Shown piece after piece: positions 1-16,634 of a stretch of DNA of 64,000 bases. Within the stretch, counting starts at the first letter, position 1. Every line of letters starts with the position of its first letter. The notes under the pieces were generated by a model. The model saw only the letters and a program-made list of their open reading frames with translations. It did no database searches and was not told where the DNA came from. The position numbers and the translations under genes were made by a program. Origin of the DNA: Acanthochlamys bracteata (lineage: Eukaryota > Streptophyta > Magnoliopsida > Pandanales > Velloziaceae); the NCBI GenBank assembly GCA_019914995.1, contig CM034143.1, positions 1,552,501-1,616,500 of the forward strand. The letters are read 5' to 3'.

Positions 1-76
1 TTAGGCTTTAATTGTTACGTTAGATGATATGTGTAAGAAAGTAGTGACCTTTGCCGGCTTTGTGTCTGTTTTCCAG

Positions 77-3879
<3,803 letters not shown>

Positions 3880-4210
3880 CAAAATCAGACTATGACGAAC
3901 AATCGAAAGTCAATTTTGCTATAGATCAACTCATGTTTTAGTTTCATTGTAGTATTCATGCAAAAGAACAGTAAGGCTCTGTCGGTGTCTATAAATTCTT
4001 GTTTCTTTTTCTTCTACGACTTGCAAGGTTTACTGTCCACTATTTTGTATCAGATCTTTGTTTCAGATAAGTTGCATTTTACATTGGTTTAAATTTTGTT
4101 TTCTTGATCAGAAGTTTCTGATATCTGTTTTGAACAGTCTGCAAATTGCAAAATTTTCAAGAAACAAGAATAAATTAACAATAATGAAAGAAAGAAACAA
4201 GGGATATTTA

Positions 4211-4513
4211 TTAATCTCGGATATAAAGAAGACCTCCATTTCGTTCGTCCATGACTCCATCGGTGAGATGTTCATGTTCTCCGATGAACTCTACATCAAT
4301 ATCTCTGCATAGGGCCATGCCCGCAACCACGCCGGAGACTCCCACTGAGAAGCCAAAGCAGAACAATCCCCCTTGCCGGCTGCATCCTTGTGGAACCAGT
4401 AACTGGATGAAATTGTTGCTTGATGAGGCTTCACCAGAAAGCCGTAGAATCAGTTTGTACTTGCCCTCATGGCTGTCGGTAGTTGGCCAAGCTGTTGGGT
4501 TAAAGATTCCCAT
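4211..4513 (-). CDS. Hypothetical 100-residue single-exon ORF
   Basis: An open frame of 100 codons begins with an ATG preceded by an in-frame TGA and ends at 4211. The predicted protein has a Gly/Val-rich hydrophobic stretch (FCFGFSVGVSGVVAGMAL) near its middle and an acidic, histidine-containing tail (EFIGEHEHLTD). I do not recognise the family. An overlapping open frame of similar length exists on the + strand (4251-4544), so the openness may reflect base composition only. It lies in the tail-side gap between RIO2 and the decayed RIP gene. It could be a short real gene, a relic, or chance. Confidence 0.2.
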   Translation of the reverse strand: MGIFNPTAWPTTDSHEGKYKLILRLSGEASSSNNFIQLLVPQGCSRQGGLFCFGFSVGVSGVVAGMALCRDIDVEFIGEHEHLTDGVMDERNGGLLYIRD

Positions 4514-4949
4514 TGAACTTCAAGTCTCTAAAACCAGCCGTTGAATGATTATCATCTTTAGTTGTTATATTTGATAGATCACACAGCCTTGCAATCATCT
4601 GTAGTGTGTCGGTTTACAAACTACCAAAAATGAGACGTTGAAAATGTTAGATATATGAAATGTTGTCACGGACAATGCTTGTGGTTGCAGGATCTGTGAT
4701 ATGAGGAATGAATGCAAAAGAAAGCATGACTGATGAAGCAGGCAAGAATATAGCTGGTAGTGCCACAAAATTGCTATTTGAGCAGTGAAGAAAAAGGCTC
4801 TAAAGTTTGGCCTTCAATAAACCTGCAACAAGATTGAAGAAGCTCGTACAATTAAAAGGCCATTGTTTGACCACCTTTTAAAAATCTGTAATTTACAAGC
4901 TGCAATAAATACAACTTCTCATCAAGGCAGGTGAAGCTTCTTTCAAACT

Positions 4950-7612
4950 TCAGTCTGTGGTACAGAGATCAAACGACGACTTCAATGTTAATGTTCCGCA
5001 CAATGCGCAACGGATGTACAATGCAGTAAGATCAAAGGCAGTCACCATTCAAAATGTCGGAGCTGCTTTACATTCCCTGTCAAGGTGTTCCATGTGTACT
5101 TCACCCAAATGATCCCTCAGAAAATCAGAGTATACATGTAGGAGTAGCTTCGTAGAAGAGATAGCTTCAACACAGTCATCAAATATGGATACATGAATTT
5201 TACCTTATCAATTTTGAGGTAGGTTGCATTGTGTACAGTAAATAAGTTGATGTGTTTCTTGTAATTATCCTTGTTTACAAATAGGGCACCATATCTTGTA
5301 ATTCTAGCAGGAAAACAAAAAGTATCATTTCACAATAAACTTGGGTTGAAAGTTCAAATAGCATAATGCAGAAACAGTTAGAGATGCAGCAGTGCAGTTA
5401 CACAGACATTCTCTTAGAGCTAAGCTAAATGTAGAAGCTGTCATTCAAATCAGAAGAGGCTAAGAAGCCAACGGCAAGAAGTAACGGATACTTAATGAAG
5501 TACACATACAGAATATTTAAACAGATGAGCCATAATTTGCCAAATACAAGATTAACAGGATAATGCTAGCATCAATATCATTATAGCTAACCAGAAAGTA
5601 CATTTATTTCCATGTATAGTGATGCATTAATAATTGACACAGGAGAAAAATCTTTTGCATGGCTCAGCTAAGCAAGTGCCTTAGAAAATAAATCAGAGAG
5701 AGCGAATTACAGTACTCATTGACGTCAGTTGATCAAAGATGGATATACAATGACCACGAAAGCAAGATATTGGAGGAGACACTTGCAATTTAGAAAACGC
5801 ATACAAAGCCGTCAGAACAAGCTGTCTTATATCTTCTGCCTTTACTGTACATACTCTTGAATCTAACCATTTCAGTCTGGCTTTATTTTTGCTGAACAGC
5901 TATGTTTTCCCAAAGCACACTGATTCTTGGAGTCCAATCATCTAAAAATGGCAAGCTTTATCGTAACCTGGAAGAACTATTTTACTCCTTAAGTCGGATC
6001 CAAAACTAGGTAATAAATATACCAGCTAATGGGATAAACTGGTTTGCCTTCTCACAGTTGTAATGCTTGCAATTCAATATTTAAAAGCCAATCTTCTAGG
6101 CTGATATTGATCGTCGTGTCCAATGAACCACATTCTAAATTTATAATACAACGCAACTAAGGCATAACAACTCAAATACAACCAGCACGCAGGGACAGAT
6201 ACTGCTTTTAATTTTGCTATATTTATCTGCTGTGCACAAGCACCTTTGCATTGCTAAGTAATGCATTTCCCTTCGATTCTAGATATATCTCTAATACTGA
6301 GGTTTCTATAATTTGTTGTGAGAAGCACATTTGGCTTAAGAGAATTTCCATAAAGTATTTAATCTAATATGAATTAATAGCCCATGAGCACAGATATCAA
6401 AGCCATAGGTTCATATCCAACAATGATATTCTAGGTACAACATATATTTCACATAATATCAAAGCTGCAGAAGTGCATATCATGTTTCTAAACATAAGCC
6501 CTTCACTCAAGATTAAAGTGACTCCCCTATAAGAAAGACAAAATAATAACCTAACTAACACAATTGTAATGACATAAAGAGAATGGTTTAAAATAAAAGT
6601 TTGCATTAACCATTAAGAAAAGATAGATCACCATAGCAACCATAGTCTTTCCCTCGCTACTGTTTTAAGTGACTATACCATAGAATATTGAAACATATTT
6701 CCAAGAAGGCCGACTAAAGTAGATTACCTCTCTTATATCTTCATAAAGAACCCTTTCCGTTTCTATCAAGAGGTCCTTATTTTCTCCTTGATTTGAATAA
6801 TTGTGTAAATTCACACTAACATATTCCCATAAAGAGTCGTCATTTTTGGACAGTGAATATTTTTCAGAATCAATCAGAGTTTGCTGCTTAATTCTCTGCA
6901 ACTCATCCAGAACTATATTCATGAATGCAGATTTTACGTTCTCCTACAGAGTCAAAACAGATTATGCAGTCAATGCGGAAAAACGAAAAACCAATCAATA
7001 ACCAGAATAAGCAATTTTGTTGACATAATAAATATTTCTTGTACTCATCAATTAGCACTGCCTTCTGCTATCTGTACAATAACTCCACACATGCCATTTT
7101 ATCCTTAAAATAGCTTGAGAGGAATGACAATAACTATAATAGTTTACCCAGAACAATCAATACTCTCACCATCACAATTGTCCAGTATATGGTTAGCAAA
7201 TAGGATATAGAAAGTAGAGAAGAAGTCCAAGTCAAGAAGTAAAACGCTCTCAACACTCTCTTTGGTTATGCTTGCAGCCACATATTTCTATTGAAATGTT
7301 ATTTCCTAATTAACTCTTGCAACAAATTAACTCTATTCTCAAGAGCACATGGCTTAAAATCATTATATACTCCAGGTTCCTCTAACTAAAACACAAAAAA
7401 AAAAAGCTACAAAAGTAGCATTCATCATTCAAATAACAAGAACATACATAATCAACAACAAAACAATATAAACACAAACAAGTACCACGGTTGATGACAA
7501 CAAAGGTTAACTTAACAGCTCTCTGGTTTTCATCTTGCTGACCTGCAGCCCTTAGTCTCCGTAGCAGATTATGTCTCTCATCCCGAGCCCTTTTCAAACA
7601 GTTCTCTCTGAG
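4950..7612 (-). pseudogene. Decayed RPA-interacting protein (RIP) gene
   Basis: RIP family proteins bind replication protein A and carry a C-terminal Cys-rich zinc finger. Exon-like pieces are visible at 7517-7612 (LRENCLKRARDERHNLLRRL), 6728-6943 (the conserved FMNIVLDELQ and DDSLWEY region) and about 5200-5300 plus 4950-5160 (zinc finger, with CPICKQG, LIYCTQC, EHLDREC and FDLTALYIRC). The first two pieces are open and joined in phase. The zinc-finger part carries an in-frame TAA at 5265-5267 (in place of the usual Glu after CPICKQG), adjacent TGA-TAA codons just before the presumed intron, and a TGA at 5049-5051 exactly where a conserved Cys is expected. No N-terminal exon with a start codon is visible upstream, and the central acidic exon was not found. 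The reading as a pseudogene is well supported. A truncated but expressed protein cannot be excluded. Confidence 0.75.
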
Positions 7613-8161
7613 CTGCAACACCAACACCTTTCATCTCAGATTTAACTCGTACTATAATAAAGAAATATATGTCATTATAACGAAAGAGTGAAATTTAAAC
7701 CACAATCTTCTGAGAAAGGAAAAGAAAGAACTAAACAATGTGAGCAAAGATTGAAACGTTAAGAAATCAAATAAACCCAATTAACGAATTCTTAAGACCC
7801 AATTCCAAGACAAGATCACTGATACAAAAATCACAAAAACTACATCATTTTTTGAAATTCTGTATCGTACATTTTCCTTCTAATTAAGGTGATGAGCTTG
7901 CAAAGATGTCCTCTTTATTCTATTTACTTCCGTTGACTGATTCTATGCTCTCTCTACTCTACAACAATTCAAGAAATTTCTCATAGTTTTGCTTCACTTT
8001 AATAAATTTATTTTTTTCTAAAAAATATTTATTTTTTTCTATTCTGGTGTATCTGAAAAATATGAATGTGGGGATTATTGAAAGACCTGATATTACCCGA
8101 AAAATATGAATTTGGAGATTATTGAAATTGTTTATATATTTAGCTAGTTAAGGGGTTATAT

Positions 8162-10780
8162 TGTAACATCCCAATACATGTTCGACTAAGCTTAGATTCA
8201 AGTCTATCACTAACAATATGAGCCCAAATAATTATATTCTTACTCTTCCATATTTTCGCACCGGCATAACCTTAGAGATTCGCCGACGATTCATCGATGC
8301 TGACCTTCTAAAATCCTTCATCTTGGCCTGTTTTAGCATTTTTTTCTCTCAATTTTAATGATTTTCGACAAAGGCGTGTGATTGAAAAAGGGTTTTCGGT
8401 CGAATGTTGTTTTGCCGATTTCAGCCGCCTGTGTTTTCCTTTGACTTCACCGTCTCTCTTATTGGATTCCGTTATTATTACAGCCTCTTTGTAGCATGAA
8501 ATTCTTTCTAGCTGGAACTCTAATTTTCGCTGGAGTTCGGCGAGACCCGCGGCAAAGGTAAGTTGTAATACTTTCTGGTGTCAGTTGATCTTGTTTTTGA
8601 GCCTTTGGATAATCCGTTTCGTCATAGGTGTTGTTCGGATCGAAAATCGGTAAGTTCGCCGTTGAGATGCGAGGCTGTTCAGGAATTCGACTTGCTTTGA
8701 TTTGGTAACCCATTTTTACTTGCTGATTGAATGGATTGAATAATTATAATGTGATCTTAGTTCGATCGAGAGTTAGTGGGGTAAATTGGATTTAGATGCG
8801 TGTTAAAACTGTGAATTAGTTCCTATTATCAAGATTAGATGGTAATTTTTTTCGTTATATTATAGGACTTGATGAACATCTTGGATATTCAAATTAGTGA
8901 TAGCAGTAGAACTAAGAGATTTGCATGGACGAAGATTACTTGCGTTTTTTTTCTTAGCATTACTGTTAAGTTTTCAATGCAAGTAACATTTTCTTTGAAA
9001 CCTTCAGCATAATTTTGCCAGTTTCAGTGCATAATAAGATTTGATCCTTCATGCTATAGAATGTCTGTGTGCACATGGTTGCATAAGATCATGATAGTGA
9101 TAGTAATTAAAATAACATGGTAGAAATTGATTATGTTTTATGGTTGATAAGAATCTCATTGTTGCATGTTATATAAGCTAGAATTTATGATATACAGGCG
9201 CACCAGATGCATATAATGCTTTTACACGTATAGCATAGCACTTAATCCGGCACAGAATTATGCACTAGGTATTTTAGGCGTATATCAGTTATGACCTATG
9301 CTAAGTACAAATATAGAACTTGGGCCTAGCATATTAGCATGCTTAGAATTGGCATACATGTAAGAATCATGACACAACATATCTACTTGCTACTAGTAAA
9401 TGACTTAGCATGTCTAGCAAGTGTACCTAGGTTTAGTGACCTGCAAGTGCATGTTAGAATGATGATTATTGCAACATTATACATGGTAATTTTAGATTTT
9501 AGAGTACGACTCTCATTTATTGTTCACTCGTGCATCATGCATACATTATATGATATGATATAGCTACATGTGCATTGGATATCTGATTGTGATTGGAACT
9601 AGTGGAGGCTTTAAAGCTTGGTAGGTTAGTTGTATGGATGCAAAAGCATATGACTTATAACTGATGCCTGCTAGGCTTGAGTTCGATTGACCTTATGCAT
9701 TGACACTCACACTGCACGAAGGCAAGCAAGTCAGAGACTGAGATCAAAATTCCAGTGCTTGTGGGGCGGGCACTCACCTATGGCCACAATATTGTTATGC
9801 CCATGCGTGTGAGGGAGATACCCCGGTCCGATCATTCAGGATGGTTGTACCTCGCCGAGACAGGAGTGGTCTGGTTAGTAGGTTGAGCTGAAGACTGTGT
9901 CTCGATCTTTATTTTATAATTATTATCCTGATTTTCTGATCAGTGTCACGTCATGTAAATAGATACATGTGCACGCACGATGACATATTCAGATGGTATA
10001 AGCATGCATTGACCTTTTACTCTAACTTGATTTTCTAACAAATGATAGATCGTAGATATAGATACTTATGCATGCATAGCCATATATATAAATAACATAG
10101 GTATGCTTAATATGTATAGATAACATCAGGATGTGTGCTTTGCATATTTATTTATATGTGTATGAATACGAAAATGTAAGAATTAAGAACTCCTATAATA
10201 TAATCATTTGTTACGAGGAAAGGATTTGTGCTACATGTCATGCTTTCCGTATCTGTCCTTACTAGAACTAGGCTGGTATGAGACGATTTAGGACTAAATA
10301 AGATATAATCTGATCTACCATTGCATTTATTTCATATATAAGTATAGAGAAATAATGATAGAGTAATATATTAGAAAATTTAAATAGTGCATTTTTTATT
10401 TATTACCTCATTGAAACTGGGCTCAGTCTTTTTTTTTTGTCTCCTCCAATTATTGCATGGTTGAGTTGGAGTTAGCGGATTTTATATTAGATCGGAAGAA
10501 TGTAATGATGGTATGTTTATGCATTATTATTTATTATTTAGTTGGCTCTGTAACACTCGAGAAAAAATGTATATTTTGTAAATGTTGGCTTTGGATAACA
10601 TGTCTTGTATTTAATTATTTGCTTTTATTTATGGTTTTACCGTAGCGGTTAGCGGTTGTATGATTCTAATAAGTTGTATTTGTATTTGATAAAAGTTTTT
10701 TTTTTTTGGAAAAGTTTCTCCGCATTAAAAAGTTTTTGCTTAGCAGACATGACGCAAATGTTGTAACGCCTCAAGAACTA
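8162..10780. repeat. Non-coding, LTR-like repeat region
   Basis: This 2.6 kb stretch has no supported coding region on either strand. It starts with TGTAACATCCC, a common opening of plant Ty3-type LTRs. It also contains locally GC-richer blocks (about 8500-8560 and 9760-9900, the latter with ACCTCGCCGAGACAGG) of the type seen inside long plant LTRs. I could not identify a matching target duplication or a convincing 3' terminus, and no internal gag/pol sequence adjoins it. A degraded solo LTR is the best guess. A short duplication (8055-8083 and 8100-8128) lies just upstream. Confidence 0.35.
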
Positions 10781-11944
10781 CAATCTGATATATGCATTTC
10801 ATTTCTTTGCTTTACCTACTTTATGCTAGAGTAAAGATTGATTCTTTGATCGAAATTGGTCTAACTACTCTCTTATATTAAGAAATGCACATTGATTTAA
10901 TAGACATATAACCTTCATCTCTTTCAATATATCAACATGTCGTGTTTGTTAAAAGTTAGGAGTTTTATCATTTGAACTATGCAAAAGCGCAAAGGACTGG
11001 CCTTTTGTAGCTGATGGCTGAACTAACAGAAATGATAATTTAGGCATGCATCGTTATATAAATTGTCAAAAAGTATCATGCAGTTTTCTTAGCGGGTTGA
11101 AAGTTGAAAAGCAATTTATTTTCTTCCGTAGGTGTTGCTGACTGTGGTCGTTGATAGATATAACAACTTAAGAAAGAATGGCGAAGAATAATGGAGATAG
11201 CACTGCTAAAGCATGTAGAAAGACAATTTCTAGTCTTCTAGATTTATGGAGGGAAAGGAAATTTAACTTTTTGTACATTCAAGACAGGATACGAGAAAAA
11301 ACTTAAACATTTTGATAACCTGGTGTTGGTGCTAGATGATCTGCTCGATACAACTTAAGTAGCGAAAGTCTCAATTTGTTCAACGATGTTACAGAAACTA
11401 ACGATAAAAGCGTAGTCGCGAGGAAGAAGGATCATAAGATAATGAATTGCATAAAAACTTTCACATAAAGGGAAAAATTGTGGTTGCTAGGTATCTTCCA
11501 AACCTTTTGCCAAATGAATACTAGTATATACTAGTAGATTATAAAGGATCATGGCCATTCTAATATGTAAGATTTAAGAGAATATTTCATAATACCTACT
11601 TCATACAGGAGTAAGTGGAAAGAATACACCCAAGTGTTGGAGACACTCCACCAAGTTAGCAATTTTTCAAAAAACAAATGTTATTTTCTATGTTTAGATG
11701 CAATAAAATACTTGGTAGTGCATGCAAAGCTACTTTAGCTACCAAATGTTATTTTCTATGTTTTTAATCTCTTTTTTGTAGTTAACTATTTCAGCCTGTG
11801 TTTGTAAGAAATCTAACTTGTCTATATATTTTACTACAGTTGAGATATTGACAATAGGTTAAATAGGTACTTGTTATTTACAATCTGGTTAACGTAACCA
11901 ACTCGAAACTACTGTTTGTACTACTAGTGCTGCTATTGTTCTAA

Positions 11945-12195
11945 CTTTTTTGTGTTTAGAAAAGCATTTTAAAAAAATTTTATTTTATTTTTCTATTTTA
12001 TGTTTTTTAATATATTTTTTATAAATATTTAGAAAATTTATTTAAAATTTTAATAATATAAAAAAATTTAAGATTTTTTTATTATTTATTTTTATTATTT
12101 TTTTGAAATAAAAAAGTAAAGCTCATTTCTTAATATAACAAAAATATTTTCTATTCTAAAAAAGCTCCATTTTAAAATCACTCTCCAACACCAAT
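11945..12195. repeat. AT-rich dispersed element, copy A
   Basis: About 250 bp of almost pure A/T with a recurring pattern (TTTTTAATATATTTTTTATAA, then runs of AAAATTT, ending near AAAATATTTTCTATTCTAAA). The same pattern recurs at 12776-13000 and, more diverged, at other places in the window. No inverted ends or target duplication could be fixed. Confidence 0.5.
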
Positions 12196-12775
12196 GTATT
12201 AAATTTATGCTGCTTTATGCGTGGGTTTTAAATATCAATGCTGCTCTAAGCTGAATCAAGGCTCTGATCAACATTTGTTCAAGATACTTTTGAGTGAAGA
12301 ACTTCAGCAAAATGCTTGTTCGTCTTGAGTGGATAACTTATGGTTTCTTTTTTTCCCCTTCATGTTAAACTTTGGATCCCTCAAAGTGCAGTATCTAGAA
12401 CACCTAAAAAGTTTTGCATACCATAATTTTTCTACGAAGTTCCATTAGACTGGTTTGCATTTTTTAACCTTGTTAGAAGTTGATTTTCTTTGATAGTTAC
12501 TATGTTTCATATGATGTAAAACTACCATCCAAAGAAAAATTGCTTCATTTTGTTTTTCCAGGTTGACATGAGGGCACGGTTACGTGGCAACAAGGGTTAC
12601 TAGTCACGTTTGTAGCCATGCAGAAGAACTAGGCCTCAGGTTATGGATTCAGTAGATAAATTAAGTTACAGACTCTTTCCAGATTAATGGAATCAACGTC
12701 ATTTTTTTCAAGGAGGATGGAAAGTTTCTGGGTTTTGATCTTTTTGCTCGAGAAACTATGCGTTTGATATCATCA

Positions 12776-13000
12776 TTTGAAAAGCTGCTTTTCAATTTTT
12801 TTATTTTATATTTTTTAATATATATTTTATAAGTTAAAAATTTTATTCAAAAATTTAGATAGTGTAGAAAAATTTTACGTAATAAAATTTTTTTATTATA
12901 TATATTTATTATTTTTTTAGAAATAAAAAAAATAAAATTCATTTTCTAAAAAATATAAAAATATTTTCTATTCCATGAGCAATTCCAAACGCACTCTAGA
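12776..13000. repeat. AT-rich dispersed element, copy B
   Basis: Closely similar to the copy at 11945-12195, including the shared TTTTTAATATAT and AAATATTTTCTATTC segments in the same order. It ends beside CCAAACGCACTC, resembling the AAACG-type edges of other copies. Confidence 0.5.
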
Positions 13001-13225
13001 CAGTAAGAATGGTACAAGCAGCTGTGATAGGTCATGAATATGATGCTGTTATATTTTTTCGAAGATTATATATGTAAGGCGATACTGGTTTCTCTTTGAC
13101 AGAAACTTGTTTACATTAATATTTTTCTCTATTTACTTCAAGCTTTCATCAAATTCCACTTTTCAAATAAAGAAGCTCTACAGGGAAAGGGAAAAAAAAA
13201 AAGCAAAACCAAAAGCTGCATCATG

Positions 13226-15564
13226 TTAGAAGTGGAATCTCCTCTTGATTTTTTCCAGCAGTTCCACTGAGGAAAGACGGCCTTGCTGCTTTGTAATAGA
13301 AGAATGCCATGATCTTCGACCACTCTTCTGCCGTCCTAGCAACTGAAACTTAATGTGTTATACGCACTCAGGCATGATACGGAGCAACGGTTACAAATAC
13401 GGAGCAGATTGGAAAATGGTATACCTTTTTCACGGTACAATATCTTTCCTGCTCTAGTACTTCTGGGAAGGTTGATACTTGAAGCGCATCGACTAGTTCA
13501 TCTTCAACCACAGCATCAACTGCAGCGCACTGTTGTGGTTTTTTTTTTTTCGAGTAGAAAATCGCATTGCTAATCTGTTAGGCCATAATAAGAAAGAAAA
13601 GATAAATAACAGGAGGGTGTCTTAGTGTGTATTTCTTACTCTAGGTGAAGGAAGTCCGCTATCCCAATACATTTTCATCGCTTTCTCCAATTCGTGCCTA
13701 GATCTTACGTTCTCCTGAGGCCTGCCAAGAAAAATAGACGGAAAAAAACTTGGGAGCTTACAAAACATTACCTTATACCTCAATTTGAAAAGTAAAAGCC
13801 CAAAACTTGGATGAAAAGATCATGTATAAATCGCTTCATGGCTCCAAGAAATCTATGACGGTCTGGAAAATATACCATCAAACTTGCATCTCAACTGATC
13901 AAAATTTACAAACAAGCGAATATAAAGATTTATGTATTTAACAGTTTCACTACAATGTCATGACTTGGTCGCACAGACGATTCGATCACTAAGAGCAAGT
14001 ATGCAAATGAAAAATAAAGATAAAAACTTTTTTTTAAAATCATATGGCTTATGTAAATACATGCGTCATTTATAAACGTTTTCAAGAGATTCGTGAACCC
14101 ATTTACAAACATATCTAAAATATTGTAAACTCCAGTTGAATTGGCTGCATATGGCAGCATGCGTGACGTTTCAATTGGAACTGTTAATGAGTGATTAAAA
14201 TTTCAATTATGAACATGAAGAAAAAGCGCTCGTAATATTTTCTGTGTCGTTCCTAGAATGTTTTATTTTAAGTTGCTAGGTTACCCGTAAGTAATTATTG
14301 TTTATTGGCCAGAAGATAACAATTCTGCTCAGCTTATCGTTTCAAGTTCTATACTTTCTAAGTTTTAACAAATTCTGTCAAGATTTGACTAAATTCAAGA
14401 CTAAGTTTTTCTATCTAAAATATTTGATAAGAAGAATAAATATTATCATCACTATTTCATGGATAGCATGGGAACAGTGTAAGTATGCACAGAGCTCTAA
14501 TTTCAGCTCCAAAGTAACTTAAGGGCTTCATATTGGTTTTCCAAACCACATATAGCATCAAATAAACAGTAAATGGAGCAAAGGCGTGCAACAGAAATGC
14601 CTAGGAGAACTGACCTCTTGTAGCGATTATGCACTAGAATAACAAGCGGATTGAAATCCTTGAAGACATAATTCTCCCAATCCCTCTTCGTAATATCTCT
14701 GATCGGCTTAATGTAGTTGTCATCCTGCCACACCACCTCCCTATCACTATCATAATCGTCATCAGCATCATCCTTATCTTTCTTCACATTCTTGATAGTG
14801 ATTTTGTCAAAAAATTGATCGAAGTTGAAGCCCCACCCTTCTGCATCCTCTGGCCAATCGGGGTCTTCTTCATCAACAACCAGCGGGTAGTCTTTAAGTA
14901 GTTTCCGCATCTTGATCCTTCTCTTTACCGGGTCAGACTCCTCTTCAACATTTGGTGTTTTCGCAATTACTTCTCTAATTTTTCTTCTGAATTCTGCTCG
15001 TTTTTCAGGTGTCATAAGCATTGCCATATAGTCATCACTGTCCTCTTCGTCACTGCTGTCGGAGTCATCTCCATCATCCCTATTGTTGCCCAGGACCAGT
15101 TCAACAGCCTTTGAGGCTTTCACAATCTTCTCATATGCAATACATGTAAAATAAACAAACCTTAATGTTGAAATGCTTGCTTTGAAGAGCAGTGATACAC
15201 ATATAGAGAGTGATAAAGGAGAAATCTTTACCATATTCAATGAAAAAATCCCGCTTTTTGTTGACGATGATTTGAAGTTGAACTCCTCATTTGTCGTACG
15301 GTGAAAAGATTGAAAGTAATGTGAAGAATGCTGTAAAGAGAACTGTGTCCTCTCTCTTACACATTTTTTCATAACACTCAACCTCAAATAATTTGGAACA
15401 AGACCTCTGTTAGCAGAAGATAAACTGAAGCTTGGAATATTCTCATTTCTCACTAGGTAGCAAGGTTTGAAGCATTGTGACAAAGATAACAACAACGGAA
15501 AGCCGGTGTCCTTTCTGGGACATTTCGTCGAACAAGTGAAGTTCAACTGAGGTTGTAGAGCCAT
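13226..15564 (-). CDS. MRL7/SVR4-like chloroplast thioredoxin-fold protein, C-terminal frameshift
   Basis: MRL7/SVR4-type proteins (also called ECB1/RCB) are plastid proteins needed for chloroplast biogenesis and plastid-encoded polymerase activity. Exons: 15232-15564 (Ser-rich, transit-peptide-like N-terminus), 14615-15129, 13640-13721, 13425-13529 and 13226-13342. Exon 2 holds an acidic run (DDGDDSDSSDEEDSDD) and the conserved DAEGWGFNFDQFF, VFKDFNPLVILVHNRYKR. Exon 3 gives SRHELEKAMKMYW and exon 4 CAAVDAVVEDELVDALQ. In exon 4, after FPEV, seven bases are missing near 13456-13458, and the family tail (RAGKILYREK, then KIMAFFYYKAARP) continues in another frame with its stop at 13221-13223. 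As the sequence stands, translation stays open for a shifted 50-residue tail and ends at 13226-13228, giving 383 residues. The MRL7 versus MRL7-like assignment is not resolved. Confidence 0.75.
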
Positions 15565-16634
15565 GTTGGAAGAGATATGTTAATTACAACCCAAAATATC
15601 TTCAGGGGTTCCCACAAGTAGAGAAATGGTATTAAAATTCTACTCGAGATTGAAAAGCAACACAACCTTATCTTTTAATATTCTAATGTTGGAAATTATT
15701 TTGATGTATAAATGCACAGAAAATTTTGGTGAGTTATCACTGTTCTAGAAAGCGAACATTTGACCAGGTTCAAATTCACCAAGGAGCTTTAAAAAATCGG
15801 GAACTCGAAGCAAACTCAGCTTTAGAAATGTTACCGCACTGTTCAAACTGCAATCCAATACAAGGTAAGAACAGCTTACTACACCAAAATAATAGGAATT
15901 TGAAAATTGTCAGCGCCGGTTATCTCAAAAGAAGTCAATGTCTTCATTAACATAAGCAAGACGCAAATTGTTTTTCAAGAAGTATTACTCGAAAATTGAA
16001 TATGAACAAGTTAAAAGCTGTTGCTTTGCATATGTAATTATTGTGAGCAAGGCAATAGGTAGTTTAGGTTCCAAAAAGAAAGTTCTTTTATAAACCAATG
16101 GATAAGATAACCTAAGTCAGACAAGTACAAGATTGTTTGCAAGAAATTTTGAAGGCAAGAAGAGTCACCTGCGCCAACTCAACCTTAAAAACAAAAAGGA
16201 AACAAAGAAATGAGAAAGATTAGTGGCCTAGAAGTGGTATGCATCTCCTTCTCTTGCTGTGTTAAATTGCTGAAGTAAACTTATTACCTTTGGTGAGAAC
16301 TATCTTCGGTACATCAACTGTAGAAATAATAAATTGCTAATCTTTATGACCTGATTTGGTTATAAAGGAGAAGAATTGAATGTAGTTTTTTAACCTTTGT
16401 TTGAAAATACAATTCTTCCTTACTATAGAAATGTAATTATTGATTGTAGTGTCAATAATGCTTAATAATCAATAAGGCACTAAGAATAGCATTCTTTGAA
16501 AGGAAGAAACTTCTGTTTGAAAGTCTTTTGTCTTAAGAACAAATAGAAAACTTACAGAAGTGGAAGAAACTCAGTACATAATTCTAAGTAAAAGTTGATA
16601 AGCTGTTCTTGATGCCTTTACCTAGCCTTGCCGT
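15565..16634. other. Intergenic, nothing recognised
   Basis: About 1.1 kb upstream of the MRL7-like gene. It has ordinary AT-rich composition with no coding exon or repeat that I could support. The gene's promoter and leader must lie in the part nearest 15565, but no clear TATA element was chosen. Confidence 0.5.

Larger units (their letters stand above)
10781..13225. other. Gene-free stretch with AT-rich elements and weak relics
   Basis: No gene is supported here. A short stretch near 11290-11355 (+) reads YEKKLKHFDNLVLVLDDLLD before a stop, vaguely like the N-terminal coiled-coil region of CC-NBS-LRR proteins, but stops follow at once. Around 12561-12603 a good acceptor is followed by a 13-codon exon-like tail ending RLRGNKGY and a stop; its gene is not identifiable. 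Two AT-rich dispersed elements (listed separately) lie within this stretch. Confidence 0.5.

Noticed and set aside
8459..8713. 84-codon open frame on the minus strand
   Set aside because: Lies inside LTR-like non-coding sequence, has no similarity and no splice context; it is probably chance in a GC-richer block.
11290..11360. NBS-LRR-like coiled-coil fragment (KLKHFDNLVLVLDDLLD)
   Set aside because: Only about 20 residues before a stop, with no downstream NB-ARC motifs; similarity this short may be chance.
12555..12605. Terminal-exon-like sequence ending RLRGNKGY after a good acceptor
   Set aside because: No upstream exon in a compatible phase and no family recognised.
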